Made by a program: the position numbers and the translations under genes
The notes under the pieces: generated by a model
Databases searched by the model: none
Told to the model about the DNA's origin: nothing
Seen by the model: the letters and a program-made list of their open reading frames with translations, nothing else
In this document: positions 47,101 to 57,104 of the stretch, in pieces
Numbering within the stretch: the stretch's first letter is position 1
How the letters are laid out: every line of letters starts with the position of its first letter
NCBI GenBank assembly: GCA_030765065.1
Contig: CM060990.1
Location: 414,355,198-414,419,197 of the forward strand
DNA length: 64,000 bases
Origin: Deroplatys truncata
Taxonomy: Eukaryota; Arthropoda; Insecta; Mantodea; Mantidae
Direction: 5' to 3'

Positions 47101-47724
47101 GCTGGAGTAGGTGTCAGCGACGACGTTCCACTGAAGACGACGTGCAAGCTGGAGTGAGCAAATGGCAAGGTCCAGGTGAGAGAATGTACCAGAAGAATCT
47201 GAAATAAAAGTAGGTGCACCTGTATTGAGGATGGAAAGATGGAACTGATAAAAAATGTCGGAAAGAAGAGTTCCTCTCGAACAATCCCTTGGCGAACCCC
47301 ACAGTGGTTGATGGGCATTAAAATCTCCCAACAGAAGAAATGGTGTTGGGAGAGCGGACAGGATACCTCGAATGTCCGCGGGAGCGAGAGGAGACGCTGG
47401 AGGTGAATACACAGAGCAAACAGAAAACAAAAAGCCGGGTAAGTGAAGGCGAACGGCAACAGCTTGCAAGTCGGATGTAAGTGTGACGGGTTTAAAATGA
47501 ACGTCGTTACGCACTAACAACATGAAACCTCCATGAGCAGGAGTACCCTCCTCCGGTTCAAGGTCGTAGCGAACCGGAGTATATCCTCGGAGATCAAAAG
47601 GATCGTGAGGGCGAAGCTTAGTATCCTGCAAACACACGACCATAGGCGAATGGGAACGGAATAAAAGTTGCAGCTCCGCCCTATGCGATCGTACACCACG
47701 TACATTCCAGGTCAGGATAGCCCT
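44109..47724 (-). pseudogene. LINE copy 7 ORF2 (EN-RT-RNase H), start codon lost
   Basis: The position equivalent to the ATG (47722-47724) reads AGG. Blocks in order: endonuclease (LQDTKL, LGDFNAHQPLWGS, SDSSGTFSHLDL, SSDHYPCIVSL), RT (GPDGIHVL, SSYRPISLTSCICKV, VFFDLEKAYDTCW, GVPQGSVLSVTLF, and FVDD-type codons at about 45715-45726), and RNase H (FIYTDGSKTDVGVG, WIPGHVGISGNESADAAAKS). About 90 bp of RNase H, including the conserved TDS aspartate, is deleted near 44680. The end is at 44109. At least five other interruptions exist. Confidence 0.9.
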
Positions 47725-47746
47725 TAAGAAAAAAGGGATAAACGGT

Positions 47747-49033
47747 CTATTTAGAAGGGCGGCTTAAAATTACCTTTTGTTTAACCTTGGGGCTCGGGCT
47801 TTTGGTATGAAGTTGGTCAGACTCCATAGCTTCCTCGGAGGGACGGCCCACGCGCTCAGTACCAGAAACCGATTCAAGCGCCGTGAATCGGTTCTAGGTG
47901 GCGATGGGTGAGGGTTGCCGTTGAGCGCGGTTTGACCCAGGACCTTCCTGGGACAGCGACCTCCGAGGAGGAGAAGGTGAACTATTGTTACCGCGCGCAA
48001 GCGGAGTGTCTTTCAAAAAATCTTCCCTACGAATTTTCTGCTTGGGCTTCTTTTCAGCGGCTTGCGACTTCATTGATTTTGGACCAGGTTTATAGGGCTT
48101 GGTAACAGTAGCTTTAATGGACGGCCGGATGGTAGTGGCGGTTAATCCTGTCATGGTCCAAGTCTGAGTTTCGGCATCTACTCGTGGTACTGGCGAGGCA
48201 ACAACAGAACTAAATGTGCCAGAACGCAAGAGTGAAGGTTGGCGTGCATGGTAACGCCGCCAGGCTTCAGCGAAGGAGAGTTTTTCCTTAACCCGGATCT
48301 CCTGGATCGCCTTCTCGTCCAAATACCGCGGACAGTCGGCAAACGAAGCAGAATGAGACCCTTACAATTAACGCAGACGGGGGCTATTGAACAGGTACCT
48401 TCGTGTGAGGGCTGGCTACATGTTGCACAGATGTTAACGGCACTCTTACATGAGACTTGCGTATGCCCAAAACGTTGGCATTTAAACCAACGCAGAGGTC
48501 TAGGAATATAAGTCCTCACAGAAATCCGTTCGTACCCTGCGGAAATGCTCGTGGGCAGATCGACGCCATCAAATGTTAGAAACAGGGTACGAGTGGGTAC
48601 CAATACGCCGTCGCGTTTGGCCTGCACTCGATGGACCGCTGTCACCTTCTGGTCTGCAAGATATTCCACCAGGTCCTCGTCCGATATTCCATCGAGGCTA
48701 TGCGTGGTGACAACGCCTCGGCAAGAATTCAAGGTGCGGTGCTTCTCCACACGGATGGGATAGCCATGGAGAAGCGTAGCGCGCAACAAGGTCTTACTTT
48801 GCTGATCGGACTTCATTTGTGCTAATAAGGAACCATTCCGTAGACGAGTGCAGGCTGAACCGCACCAGCAATAGCATCAATGCCCTTTCGAATGATGAAA
48901 GGGTTCACCTTCTCAAAACTTTGTCCTTCTTCGGTTCGTGAAATGCCAAGTAACAACCAGTTGTCGGTGGTGTCACTTCTGTTAGATAAACTTTTCGGCG
49001 CTTGTTGGTATTAATGGAGATAGGGTGCTCCAT
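47747..49033 (-). pseudogene. LINE copy 7 ORF1 (gag-like, CCHC) pseudogene
   Basis: The ATG is at 49031-49033 by alignment. The main frame (48178-48816) includes CATCSQPSHEGTC and an altered first knuckle, WFKCQRFGHTQVSC, whose first Cys is Trp. A one-base loss near 48362 shifts the frame within the third knuckle. The C-terminal basic part is in another frame (47894-48322). The stop is about 22 nt before the ORF2 start position. Confidence 0.87.
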
Positions 49034-49670
49034 AGCGAAATAAATCCTCCACCATTGCAACCGTCTCCGACCTCGGTCTCTGACTTCCCGGGCGTTATCC
49101 CGGCTTAGGTGAGTGGCCTATCTATAACTATCTCACCCCAGGGTCACACCTCCCAGAACATAGACAGAGGGACCCAATGGCCGTCGGAAGTCAGCAGCTC
49201 ATGCAATGGCCCCCCCGCGGGACTGCAGTTGAACAGCGGATACGAACACATACCCTACATGACGACCCCGGGTGGTGGGGATGACGCCATTACCCACTCA
49301 CCCAGCTGCGCACGCGGTGCGCGGGTATCCGTCAGGCTGTGTCCACGGAGGATTAACATAAAAGGTTAAAAGGAACTAAAAGTGTGTGGGCGTTTCGCAC
49401 TCAAGGTAGGCCGGCGAAAAAGTAAAAGAGACGTGTAAATGAATGGGCGTGGGGCGAAATGTGCATAAACAGAAGAGAAGAAAGAAGCGATGGCGAGGGG
49501 CGACGTGGAATGAAATGCACAGAACGCACGAGAGCCTACCTTGAGTCCGCCGGTCACGAGAACGAACCCACATCGACCGGACGGGGATGAAAGGGTGAAA
49601 ATGGCTATGGATGGCTCGGGTACCCCGGGTGCGCCTAACCCGTACTTACAAAAGGTGAGCCCCGGGGGGG
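49034..49670 (-). other. LINE copy 7 5' UTR
   Basis: 637 bp, very similar to the 5' UTR of copy 3. Confidence 0.8.
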
Positions 49671-49715
49671 AATGCATGCTGTACAGATCTAAACCTACCG
49701 CCAAGCTTTACTTCC
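49671..49715 (+). repeat. Partial unit of the 135-bp tandem repeat
   Basis: TGCTGTACAGATCTAAACC and CCGCCAAGCTTTACTTCC match the units at 30065-30520. It marks the right-hand border of the LINE cluster. It is cut by the Tc1/mariner-like element, after which the repeat does not resume. Confidence 0.85.
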
Positions 49716-49717
49716 TA

Positions 49718-51233
49718 GTTACATCAACAGAATAAAGCCAGGGTAAATTTGAATGTCAATGGTCTTTATTGCAGGATTCTAGTGCAAGTGGTTTAAGAGA
49801 AATCGTATTTTGAAAAGTTTCCACCCCGACAATTGTTTGTCCCATTCAACCTGCTTAGTTGCTAGATACGATGTTGTTATGTTTGTTTGAATTGTTTTCT
49901 GTTCATGGATTGTATTGCGACTTTCTGGCCAGTTAGTTTGTGACAGTTCAAGCAGTAAGTCCTGAGTGGAAGATGGGGTTAATTAATGCAGAAAAAGTTA
50001 ACATGCTTGCGGTGTATGGAAAGTATAGGAAGAATGCAGTTCGTTCTTGTACGGTGATACGGTAATGTTTTCCAATAGACGTCAACCATCTCGGCAATTA
50101 TTTATCAACCTCTTCAACCAATTACGTGAAAGTGGTACTGTAACACCTAGAAAACGCAACATAAACAAACAAGTGACTGGAGAAGAGGCAGAAATTAATG
50201 TTGTGGCTGTCGTTGCAGCAGATCCGCAAATTGGTTCCCGCACAATCGCACGTGGAAGTTGCATAAGGCAGGCAAGTGTACTGCGCATTCTCCAATGACA
50301 TAGGTTCCATCCCTGTCACATCTCTCTCCATCAAGAACTGCATGGAAACGATTATGAGAATCATGTTAACTTTTGTACATGGGCATTAAGACATGATACT
50401 CCAGATTCATCATGTATCTTGTTTAGTGATGAGGCAACATTTACTAATCATGGCCAGGTAAACCGCAGAAACATGCACTATTGATCTGTTGACTATCCTC
50501 ATTGGCTTCGACAGGTAGAACGTCAGCGTCCGTTGAGTTTAAACGTGTGGTGTGGGATAGCGAACCATCAGCTCATAGGCACTTTGTTCATAGAAGGAAC
50601 AATGAACTCGCCCAAGTATCGCAGCCTCCTGACAGACCATCTGCCACAGATGCTAGAAGACGTTCCATTGCAGACTAGGAGGAACCTGTGGTACCAACAT
50701 GATGGCTGTCCAACCCATAGTGCACGAAGTAGGTACTACAGCTTGTCTTAACAGATTGTTTCCAAATCGTTGGATTGGACGAAGAGGACCGTACCTTGTC
50801 CGGCCCGTTCACCGGATATGACCCGTTTAAACCTTTTTCTGTGGGGAACTCTGAAAGGCATTGTCCACAAGGATGTACCAACTACACCAGACCATATGAA
50901 GCGACGTATTACTGTTGCCTGCTCTGAAATTTCCACTGAAATACTAGAATGTGTGCAGCAGTCTTTCCACAGCAGACTGGAAGCGTGTATTGAAGCTCCC
51001 GGTGGTCATTTTGAGCACAACCCTTGAAGGGTTATGTTCTCTTTACTTGTATGAATCCACTGAAGTATTGCAATTCCCTTTGGTTTTTATTTAGTTTGTG
51101 CTACCACAGGTTGTACAAGTGTAGGAGCGTAAAAGTTTCAAAGTAAGATTTCTCGTAAACCTCTTGCACTGGAATCTTACAACAAACACCACTGACATTT
51201 TAATTTACCCTACATTTATTCTGTTGATGTAAC
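49718..51233 (+). mobile_element. Tc1/mariner-like DNA transposon (1.52 kb) with about 100-bp TIRs
   Basis: The ends GTTACATCAACAGAATAAA are inverted repeats of each other, and similarity extends about 100 bp inward (49718-49820 and 51130-51233) with perhaps 80-85 percent identity by eye. The TA at 49716-49717 and 51234-51235 is the target duplication typical of IS630-Tc1-mariner elements. The interior encodes a transposase on the plus strand with a few stops, so the copy is not autonomous as read. Confidence 0.95.
49973..51027 (+). pseudogene. Tc1/mariner-like transposase, degraded
   Basis: The ATG at 49973 begins MGLINAEKVNMLAVYGKYRKN, a helix-turn-helix-type N-terminus, then a frame change near 50060. 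A block of about 80 codons follows to a stop at 50296-50298. Catalytic region: LFSDEATFTNHG (first Asp, near 50425), NVWCGIANHQLIG, LWYQHDGCPTHSA (second Asp, near 50700), then after a stop PARSPDMTRLNLFLWG, where the usual third acidic residue (LDFFLWG in relatives) reads Asn. The C-terminus ends GGHFEHNP, typical of this arthropod family. About three stops or frame changes; plus strand, between the two long inverted repeats. Confidence 0.88.
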
Positions 51234-51235
51234 TA

Positions 51236-53635
51236 GGCATTGTTCCATTTAAAAACACTATGATTGCTCAAAAATACACCTTAACATCATTATTAAAATC
51301 TGTAATAGGCCAGATGTACGACTCCTGACTACTACTAATCAATACTGTCAAATCTGTATATCAATAGCACTTTCCATTTCCTAAATATTTGCAGTGCAAG
51401 TTTTAGGTGATACATCCTGTATGTACAGTGTTTTTAATATTCCAATGCAATTCGTCGTCTATACACGATTTTTAGGATTCCCACACCTCTCCATATTAAT
51501 CCTCTAGCTGTGTGGATATATTTCTTAATGATTTAAATTAAAGTTGGAAATACTACGAACAATATGTATAAAGCTTTAGTATACCCCTTTTCCTCCTAGC
51601 AAATTATCATCATGTCAGGTTATATCTCCATGCTTAGAATATAATATGAATGCGTAAAACATCCGAAAAAGACCTGCCATATTTATACGGCCTGACTGCG
51701 GTGTGTGTGTGTGTATGATGTATACCCGGCAAAAAAGCTTAACTCCTTCTATTAAGTGAATCGAGCTCGGAACCCCTCGTAGAGTAAGCAGGGCCTGTAC
51801 CGACCCTAGCTACGGGTGTACGTGAATTACCAGATGAGAAAGGGTTGAAGTCATTCCCCTATCAAATGAAGGACTCTTTAAATATATACACATGCGTATG
51901 CTTAGCGTGTCGACATTTTCTCTTTGACGGTGAGATACCCTTAAAGAGGGCTTGAGGTGTTATTACTCTTGATCTTGATTGTACAGGCACAATTATTTAT
52001 AGAACGCTTAAATATTTTGTTGATTCAATGGTATGCAACATTCAATGTTGGTAATCCGCGAAGTTCGACAGGCACACACAATACTAACATCGCATTACCA
52101 AATTGGGATAGGAGGTTAGCAATACAAGAAATCTAATTGCATTATCGGTTTCGCCGGAAAATATTAGTTGAATCTGACACCAGGTACGTCACTGAAGCGT
52201 TATTTTTACCGATTTTATTAACGGCTAAGTAACACCTTCGATAAAAATAATTCACGGCGTACATAGTGCCATTGTGGTGGCATAAATAGATTCACTGGGA
52301 ATAATCCGTTTGAAATGACACCAAACACGATATTATAGCGTAATTTTCAGCCAATTTGACACTGCATAAATAATCAACTTCAATAAAAATGTTTATCGGG
52401 TGGTCTAATTGTGCAATGTGTGTATGACTCACTTTTCCCCTGTCATCGAGTATGCACCTGGTCATCGCAAAAGAGGCTTCACGTGTAGTTCCTTATCTCC
52501 CATTTAAATGCTTTTAGAAGGTTGGAAAACCAACACTTTCCAAGTAACATCATAGCCGTGGGGACTCCGGAAGGTATGTCGCTACATCATAGACACACGG
52601 ATGTATCGTGTGGGCGTGACGTCATAGCTCATTGCATATTCCAAAATGGAGTGGAATTGTCATTTCATTACAACTGGTCTAGAGGATTTTATGGTGAATC
52701 CTCTCTTTTATGCCTCATAATTGTAATTTTGTACAGCTCCGCCTAACAAGGGATGAAGAAAACCTTGATATTCACGCAAAAGAATGTGAAACATTGGCAA
52801 AACGTCCGATTTCTTTAACCTCCCTAGGACAATTTTCCAAGTTCTAGAAATGGTGCATAACCTATAACTACCGTATGGTGGCAGTACAATCATGGGTGGG
52901 AATGGTTGAGCAAGTTTTAGATAATTGCAGTAAGTGAAATTTGAAACCTTTGTGCCTTCTTTTTGGTCCCACCATTATCTAATAAGACTAAAGCTACACA
53001 GTTTTCACATAATGCAGAAACCCCTAACATGTACAACGAAATAGGGGTGAATCTGCTGATTATGAAGATTCCGTACTCTCAGGCCGCCAAATAAACCTCT
53101 ATGGTAAAGGGAGAGTCCACGATTATCCAGGAAAACTACATCAGTTGTTGATTATAAAATATTGGTTGAGTGATTTGCAATGTCAGCAATTTTCTCTCTT
53201 TATACAATTATTTAGCATGCTAGCGAACTTGATTACATGATCAGTATAAAAGAAACACAACTTTCTTACTTTGGCGTTGCTAGGTTTTGGCATCCAGAAA
53301 CTTCAGTGAATATGAGTAGGATTAGAATGAGGGTTATTCGAAACTTTTTTGACACTTTCATTACACGCACATTTGCAATATTTGATAAATGGCAATTAAA
53401 GAAATAAGTATAACACACGATTCGTAACCTTATAACTGGGAGCCATGTTGCTTTTTAAGTTCTGGCTACTGTTTACTTAAGTGTTACATTATGGCTATCT
53501 ATGTATATTGCTTGTAATAGAATGTAACCCACCTTTTGTTTTTACACTCATTCTCTGCGAAGTACAGCATATATCAACTCTTTTTTGGAATTCTCAACGA
53601 AGGTTTTGTAAATCCTTTTTAGTAAGTAATGAATT
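51236..53635. other. Unassigned AT-rich DNA
   Basis: 2.4 kb without a recognisable gene or repeat family. A short GT run lies at about 51700. Open frames (at most 74 codons) show no known motif. Confidence 0.45.
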
Positions 53636-53639
53636 GTAA

Positions 53640-53800
53640 TTCGGTGTTTTACAGCCCATGTCCGTCAGAAAGAATTGAATTTTTAATGGTAAACGAATTA
53701 TCAAAATTGGTTGAGTAGTTTTTGAGATTACCCTACGCACATACATACTCGCACGCCGGCGCACACACATTTTCTCTCTTTCTAAAGTAGTATAGATGTC
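53640..53800 (+). repeat. Possible 3' end of an RTE-like retrotransposon or derived SINE
   Basis: TTGGTTGAGTAGTTTTTGAG, ATTACCCTACGCACATACATAC and, after 60 bp, AGTATAGAT resemble the common insect tail in which a GTAGTTTTTGAGATTA motif precedes short ACAAAC/ACATAC repeats and TAGTATAGAT. This is recalled, not searched. Confidence 0.4.
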
Positions 53801-54339
53801 AACTCCAGGTGCAGCGGGTTGCCTGAAATGCTTAAATATTTTTAAACTATTCCAGCAAACAAGCTTTAAGAGTTTCAATTGCAACAAAATTCCAAATATG
53901 TCGACAAATGCTTCTAAAATTCGTGCAAGGCTTACAGTTTTAAGAGAAATACATATATAGAGAGTTTATAGAGATGTTTTACTGTTAAAATAAATATGTA
54001 CTTATATACAAACTGGGGCAGTATTAGAACAGGAAGAACGAAGTTAACTAGAATCGTAAAGAGTCTTTCCAAAGAATACCTATGGTTGACGTCGTTGCCT
54101 ACTTAAGAATCGCAATGCAGAGCAATAAATGTTGAATTAAGTGTTAAACTATCATTAGACGTAATCCAGTTACTTATCCGTAATCTAGAGGGAAACAAGA
54201 GGGCGACAATTTGCACTTATGTTTTTGCTTTTATATTAAAAACCTCCTTTCAGATATACAGTTGTTGCCTAGTGGTTTGACGTAACATGATAAGCTGGGA
54301 GTTAGTTTCAGTACTTTATTATATGTGCAGCAGCAGAGG
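53801..54339. other. Unassigned AT-rich DNA
   Basis: No gene recognised. Confidence 0.4.
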
Positions 54340-54364
54340 CCACCACCACCACCACCACCACCAC
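54340..54364. repeat. (CCA)n microsatellite
   Basis: About eight CAC/CCA triplets; an open frame with a proline run across it is an artefact. Confidence 0.9.
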
Positions 54365-54558
54365 TTCGATGTTGCTGTTTTAGAGCTTCACATTGTAATT
54401 TAAGAATTCCGAGATGTTCCGTATTTTCCCAATATCATTTCTTTTCTGTGGCATGTTTTTTTTTTCCTTTGGAAAATGAAAGGGCCGACAGAAAAGTTCA
54501 TTCAGTTTTACACAACCACACAGGCAATGATTATCTCTATAACACAAATTGTTATAAT

Positions 54559-54742
54559 TAAGGCTCGGAAGTTAGGACTTTTATGTCTAAGCGACCGGTA
54601 TTCAATGTAAACAAACACCTCTTTCACCACAGAGGTACTGTCACTCATTGTCAGTAGATACATGTTGTGTTTGCTTTGCTTACGTCATATGTGTGGCCCC
54701 AGTTGACTTCGGGGCACATCGGATCCCAAGATCCGAGCCTTA
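54559..54742. mobile_element. hAT-type MITE (184 bp)
   Basis: Both sides carry the 8-bp direct repeat GTTATAAT (54551-54558 and 54743-54750). The ends are inverted repeats: TAAGGCTCGGAAGTTAGGA on the left, TAAGGCTCGGATCTTGGGA on the reverse complement of the right. An 8-bp duplication and a TIR starting TAAGG (fits YARNG) indicate the hAT superfamily. It has no coding capacity, so it depends on a transposase elsewhere. Confidence 0.88.
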
Positions 54743-54750
54743 GTTATAAT

Positions 54751-55429
54751 ATTTGCCATCATTACATTATTACGCTTTTTCTGCGAGATTCGTTGAATTA
54801 GGAAGTGGTCAGTCGTATACAATGCCCTTTTCTACAAATGAGCGTCAACTAAAAGTCTGTTGCAAAACATTTTCAACCATACAACTGCATTTATTTGCAC
54901 AGAACCATACTTTTTGCATTCGTCAAATTGGCCATGGTTAACACACTGAACCGGCTGTACTACACAGACACAAAGTGAAGACAGAATATTATATTATGAA
55001 AAAAACATGCCTTTTAGGTAGCTGCAAACGCTAATATTGGACGCTTTATGCTATTGCTACCTTGGGGTCAATAGGCGAATAGCCTGTGCTAAGTTTCCGG
55101 TCGAGCTGGAACGGTAACACTTTCTTTCAGGTACATCTGCGAGTCTTTCCAGATTGGCTCTCCCTTGTACAAAATTAGAATTTCCTAATTCTACGTTTTC
55201 AAGGTTTTAATGACTAGAATTAGTAACAGCATACATTTCGTAAACTTCTTTTTTTCTCTGTTACCGATGTGGAAATGACTAGTAGGCACCGTTTGGTCTC
55301 TCTGTCAGTCTCTTGCATGTTAAAACAATAAGCCGCACTTGCTGTATTCGAGATAGCAAGCTACATACTGAGGTCGAAATCAAGTAGGAACACAGCTGAT
55401 ACACAAACAGTTATGTGGAATGATCAGGA
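54751..55429. other. Unassigned DNA
   Basis: No gene or repeat recognised between the MITE and the mariner element. Confidence 0.45.
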
Positions 55430-55431
55430 TA

Positions 55432-56695
55432 CAAGGCCGCCCTTTAAGTGTTTACAAACTACACCAGGTGGCTATATTGAGAACTGTTATTAGTGTTTCA
55501 CAGAGGTTTACATTGGTTATTGTGAAAACAGAAGCAAGCTTAGAAATTCACCGAATAGTTCGTTTACAGTGAACGTTTAAACAAAGCAATGTTGTGAAAA
55601 GAAAGGAAATTGCAGGTGATCCTTTTCGTTGGATGAGTTTTTACGATATTAGTAAAGGCCTAAATCAACAACAATCGCTTCATTATACTTTTGATAATGA
55701 AGCACCATCAGAAAAGACTTTGCAATTTGGTTTGCGGAATTTCGTCGTGTTCGTGCGTCCGTCAGTGATGAATTTTGTGAAGGTCAAACGAAATCGGTTC
55801 TTACTAAAAAAAAATCGATGCTGTACGCAACATGATAGAACAATATCGGCATCTGACCTACAGTAAAACAGAGACATCCTTAAGCATATCGAGGACGTCA
55901 GTACATTTAATTTTGCATGCTGTGAGAAAGATCTGTCGCCTATGGATTCCGCATAATGTGACTGAAGCTCAAAAAACGATCGTGTTAATGGAAGGAAATG
56001 TAAGGAAATGCCCATAAAATTATAAAGAACTGCGGAATCTATATAAAGCATCGTAACAGGTGGCGAAACTTGGATAGAATAATACGAATCTGAAACTAAG
56101 CAACAATCCATTGTTTGGCTGTTCCAAGACGAAACAAATCCCACAAAAGTTGTTCGTTTCTGAAGCACTTCCAAGAAAATAATATTTTTTTTCTCGATTG
56201 TACTGGACATGTCGTTGCCGATTCTTTAGAGGATGGAAGGAAAGTTAATGCTTAATGGTATACAATTGGTTTGTTATAACTCATCGACGAAATCAGGAAA
56301 AACTATCAAAAACGTCGCATCCTTCTTCATAACAATACCAGCTCTCAAACATCACGTCAAACGGATTATTACTTGAAGGAGAAAAACATCGAATTAATAA
56401 CTCATTGCCCGTATTTACCTGATTTATTGCATAACGATTCTTTTTGTTCCCGGATGGCAAGCAAAAGATGCGTTAACAGGGATTTTTTTCACCTCAAAAT
56501 GCTGTTGAAGTCTTTAAAATTATGTTTCTGAGATACCAACTTCAGAGTCGAAAATAATTTTTCGAGAATTGGTTTGAACGCATGCAAAAGTTTATAAATC
56601 CTAAAAGTCAAATACTTTATAAAGCAATAAAACCAGTTTGTTCTAAATTTCTTCTTCTTTCCTAGTTTAAACAAAAGCTTAAAAGGAGGCCTTTG
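55432..56695 (+). mobile_element. Mariner element (1.26 kb), decayed, ends preserved
   Basis: Flanked by TA at 55430-55431 and 56696-56697. Inverted ends: CAAGGCCGCCCTTTAAGTG on the left and CAAAGGCCTCCTTTTAAGC on the reverse complement of the right. The length is typical of mariner. The transposase is heavily degraded. Confidence 0.9.
55594..56620 (+). pseudogene. Mariner transposase, many breaks
   Basis: Pieces in order: FRWMSFYDISKGLNQQQS and TFDNEAPSEKT (N-terminal helix-turn-helix region, from about 55625); RTSVHLILH and ICRLWIPHNVTEAQK (55900-55985); VTGGETWIE-like (usual GDES, so the first catalytic Asp is lost) and ESETKQQSIVWLFQDETNPTKVV near 56050-56150; CPYLPDLLHNDSFLFPDGKQKMR near 56410-56470 (usual YSPDLAPNDFFLFP, final Asp kept); FFENWFERMQKFIN near 56560-56600. 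More than five frameshifts or stops. A 175-codon frame on the opposite strand is a shadow. Confidence 0.88.
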
Positions 56696-56697
56696 TA

Positions 56698-57104
56698 GAA
56701 CACAGCGAGAACACGGTATCCCTGTGGAGACTAGCTTGACAAAACCTTCCACACTCCGGCAATACTCAAGACTCTCTTCTGGTTTCCTTTGTGCCTGTGT
56801 CTCGTGAGATATAGCAGATACTAATTACCTTTGGAAATATAAAGTTGATATACATTTATTTTTTTGGCGAGTAGTGTGGTTTGAAAATGCATCTTCACAA
56901 CTACCCTGCAGATTCCGAATCAAAGTATGCAATTTTCCATTACCTGCGGACCTAGGATTCTCTAAAGAGAGGGTGGAGGTAACATTTTTAAACACACACT
57001 ACCATAATGCGAAAAATAGAAGTGAAGTATGATAATGAAATTTCCCATAGACCCGTGTTTATGCAGTTATTATCCATTTCGTTTTAAGGGGCTGTAATAA
57101 TATA
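56698..57104. other. Unassigned DNA
   Basis: Nothing recognised between the mariner and the inverted-repeat element. Confidence 0.4.

Larger units (their letters stand above)
43674..49670 (-). mobile_element. I-like LINE copy 7, full length (6.0 kb), mosaic
   Basis: The GAT tail (43674-43703), a perfect 3' hairpin, ORF2, ORF1, 5' UTR and 5' terminus CCCCCCCGGGGCTCAC at 49670 are all present. The 3' flank is ORF1 of another LINE, but the 5' flank is the 135-bp tandem repeat, so there is no matching target duplication. Its 3' half resembles copy 6, while the 5' half (from the middle of the endonuclease) resembles copy 3. Confidence 0.93.

Noticed and set aside
55683-56210. 175-codon minus-strand frame
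   Set aside because: Antisense shadow of the mariner transposase.
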